Below the pieces are notes generated by a model. It saw only the letters and a program-made list of their open reading frames with translations. It was not told where the DNA came from and did no database searches. A stretch of 20,413 nt of DNA from Clostridiales bacterium (lineage in GTDB: Bacteria > Bacillota > Clostridia > Oscillospirales > Ruminococcaceae): assembly GCA_019423685.1 (NCBI GenBank), contig JAHZAY010000018.1, positions 1-20,413 on the forward strand, written 5' to 3'. Every line of letters starts with the position of its first letter. Within the stretch, counting starts at the first letter, position 1. Below, one piece after another: positions 20,363 through 20,413 of this stretch. The position numbers and the translations under genes are program-made.

Positions 20363-20413
20363 GGGAGTTTAGCTCAGCTGGGAGAGCATCTGCCTTACAA
20401 GCAGAGGGTCACA
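20363..20413 (+). tRNA. tRNA-Val (TAC), 3' end outside the window
   Basis: GGGAGTT opens the acceptor, followed by the D-arm AGCTCAGCTGGGAGAGC, the anticodon stem TCTGC/GCAGA and the loop CTTACAA with anticodon TAC at 20396-20398. The window ends in the variable loop/T-arm region. Confidence 0.93.

Overview
The window looks like chromosome from a spore-forming, GC-rich member of Clostridia (Bacillota), most likely Oscillospiraceae/Ruminococcaceae-like. The evidence is a clear Spo0A, strong Shine-Dalgarno sites of the AGGAGG type, tRNAs with encoded CCA, AT-rich spacers with TTGACA/TATAAT promoters between GC-rich genes, an NPxTG-type sorting signal and a Bacillus-like SdpR/SdpI pair. The family-level placement is inference.

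Layout. 1-347: the end of a tRNA cluster (Asp partial, Phe, Gly, Cys) with its terminator. 348-1396: spo0A, the sporulation master regulator, with a repeat-bearing leader and its own terminator. 1459-3597: a two-gene operon for a sugar-1-phosphate nucleotidyltransferase and a NahK-like sugar kinase, which together probably turn a free (amino)sugar into a nucleotide sugar. 3608-5155 (minus): a two-domain PPK2 polyphosphate:AMP phosphotransferase. 5361-5918: a secreted CAP-domain protein. 6139-6504: an orphan BlaI/MecI-type repressor. 6632-8098 (minus): a Wzx-like flippase. 8250-9500: a split ThrE-type exporter (YjjP-like plus YjjB-like). 9710-10981: a membrane family 2 glycosyltransferase. 11116-12432 (minus): an M18 aminopeptidase. 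12790-13953 (minus): a sortase-type surface protein. 15271-15615: a MazF/EndoA toxin without an adjacent antitoxin. 15694-16938 (minus): an M24 peptidase. 17116-17490: a YccF membrane protein. 17555-18680: an autoregulated-looking SdpR-type repressor with an SdpI-type membrane protein. 19254-20240: a secreted transglutaminase-like protein. 20314-20413: the promoter and start of a tRNA-Val.

The most unusual part is non-coding. Two gene-free stretches (about 14248-15030 and 18755-19110) hold related mosaics of perfect hairpins. They share a core of about 113 bp at roughly 95% identity, and a flanking module is inverted between the two copies. The first copy is bounded by a 33-bp perfect inverted repeat and runs into a tandem array of seven 57-62 bp units, each carrying the same small hairpin, including a perfect 122-bp duplication. 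Stem changes that keep pairing (GGGGC/GCCCC versus GGGAC/GTCCC; CGT/ACG versus CTC/GAG) suggest that the hairpins matter, or are maintained by a template-correction mechanism. I see no transposase, reverse transcriptase, integrase or cas gene in the window, so these look like non-autonomous REP/MITE-like elements.

Many genes are single transcription units, separated by hairpin terminators that often serve two convergent genes. Several promoters have an extended -10 (TGCTATAAT or TGCTATACT). The window reads as ordinary housekeeping and cell-envelope chromosome with embedded repeat elements, not as a single large system.
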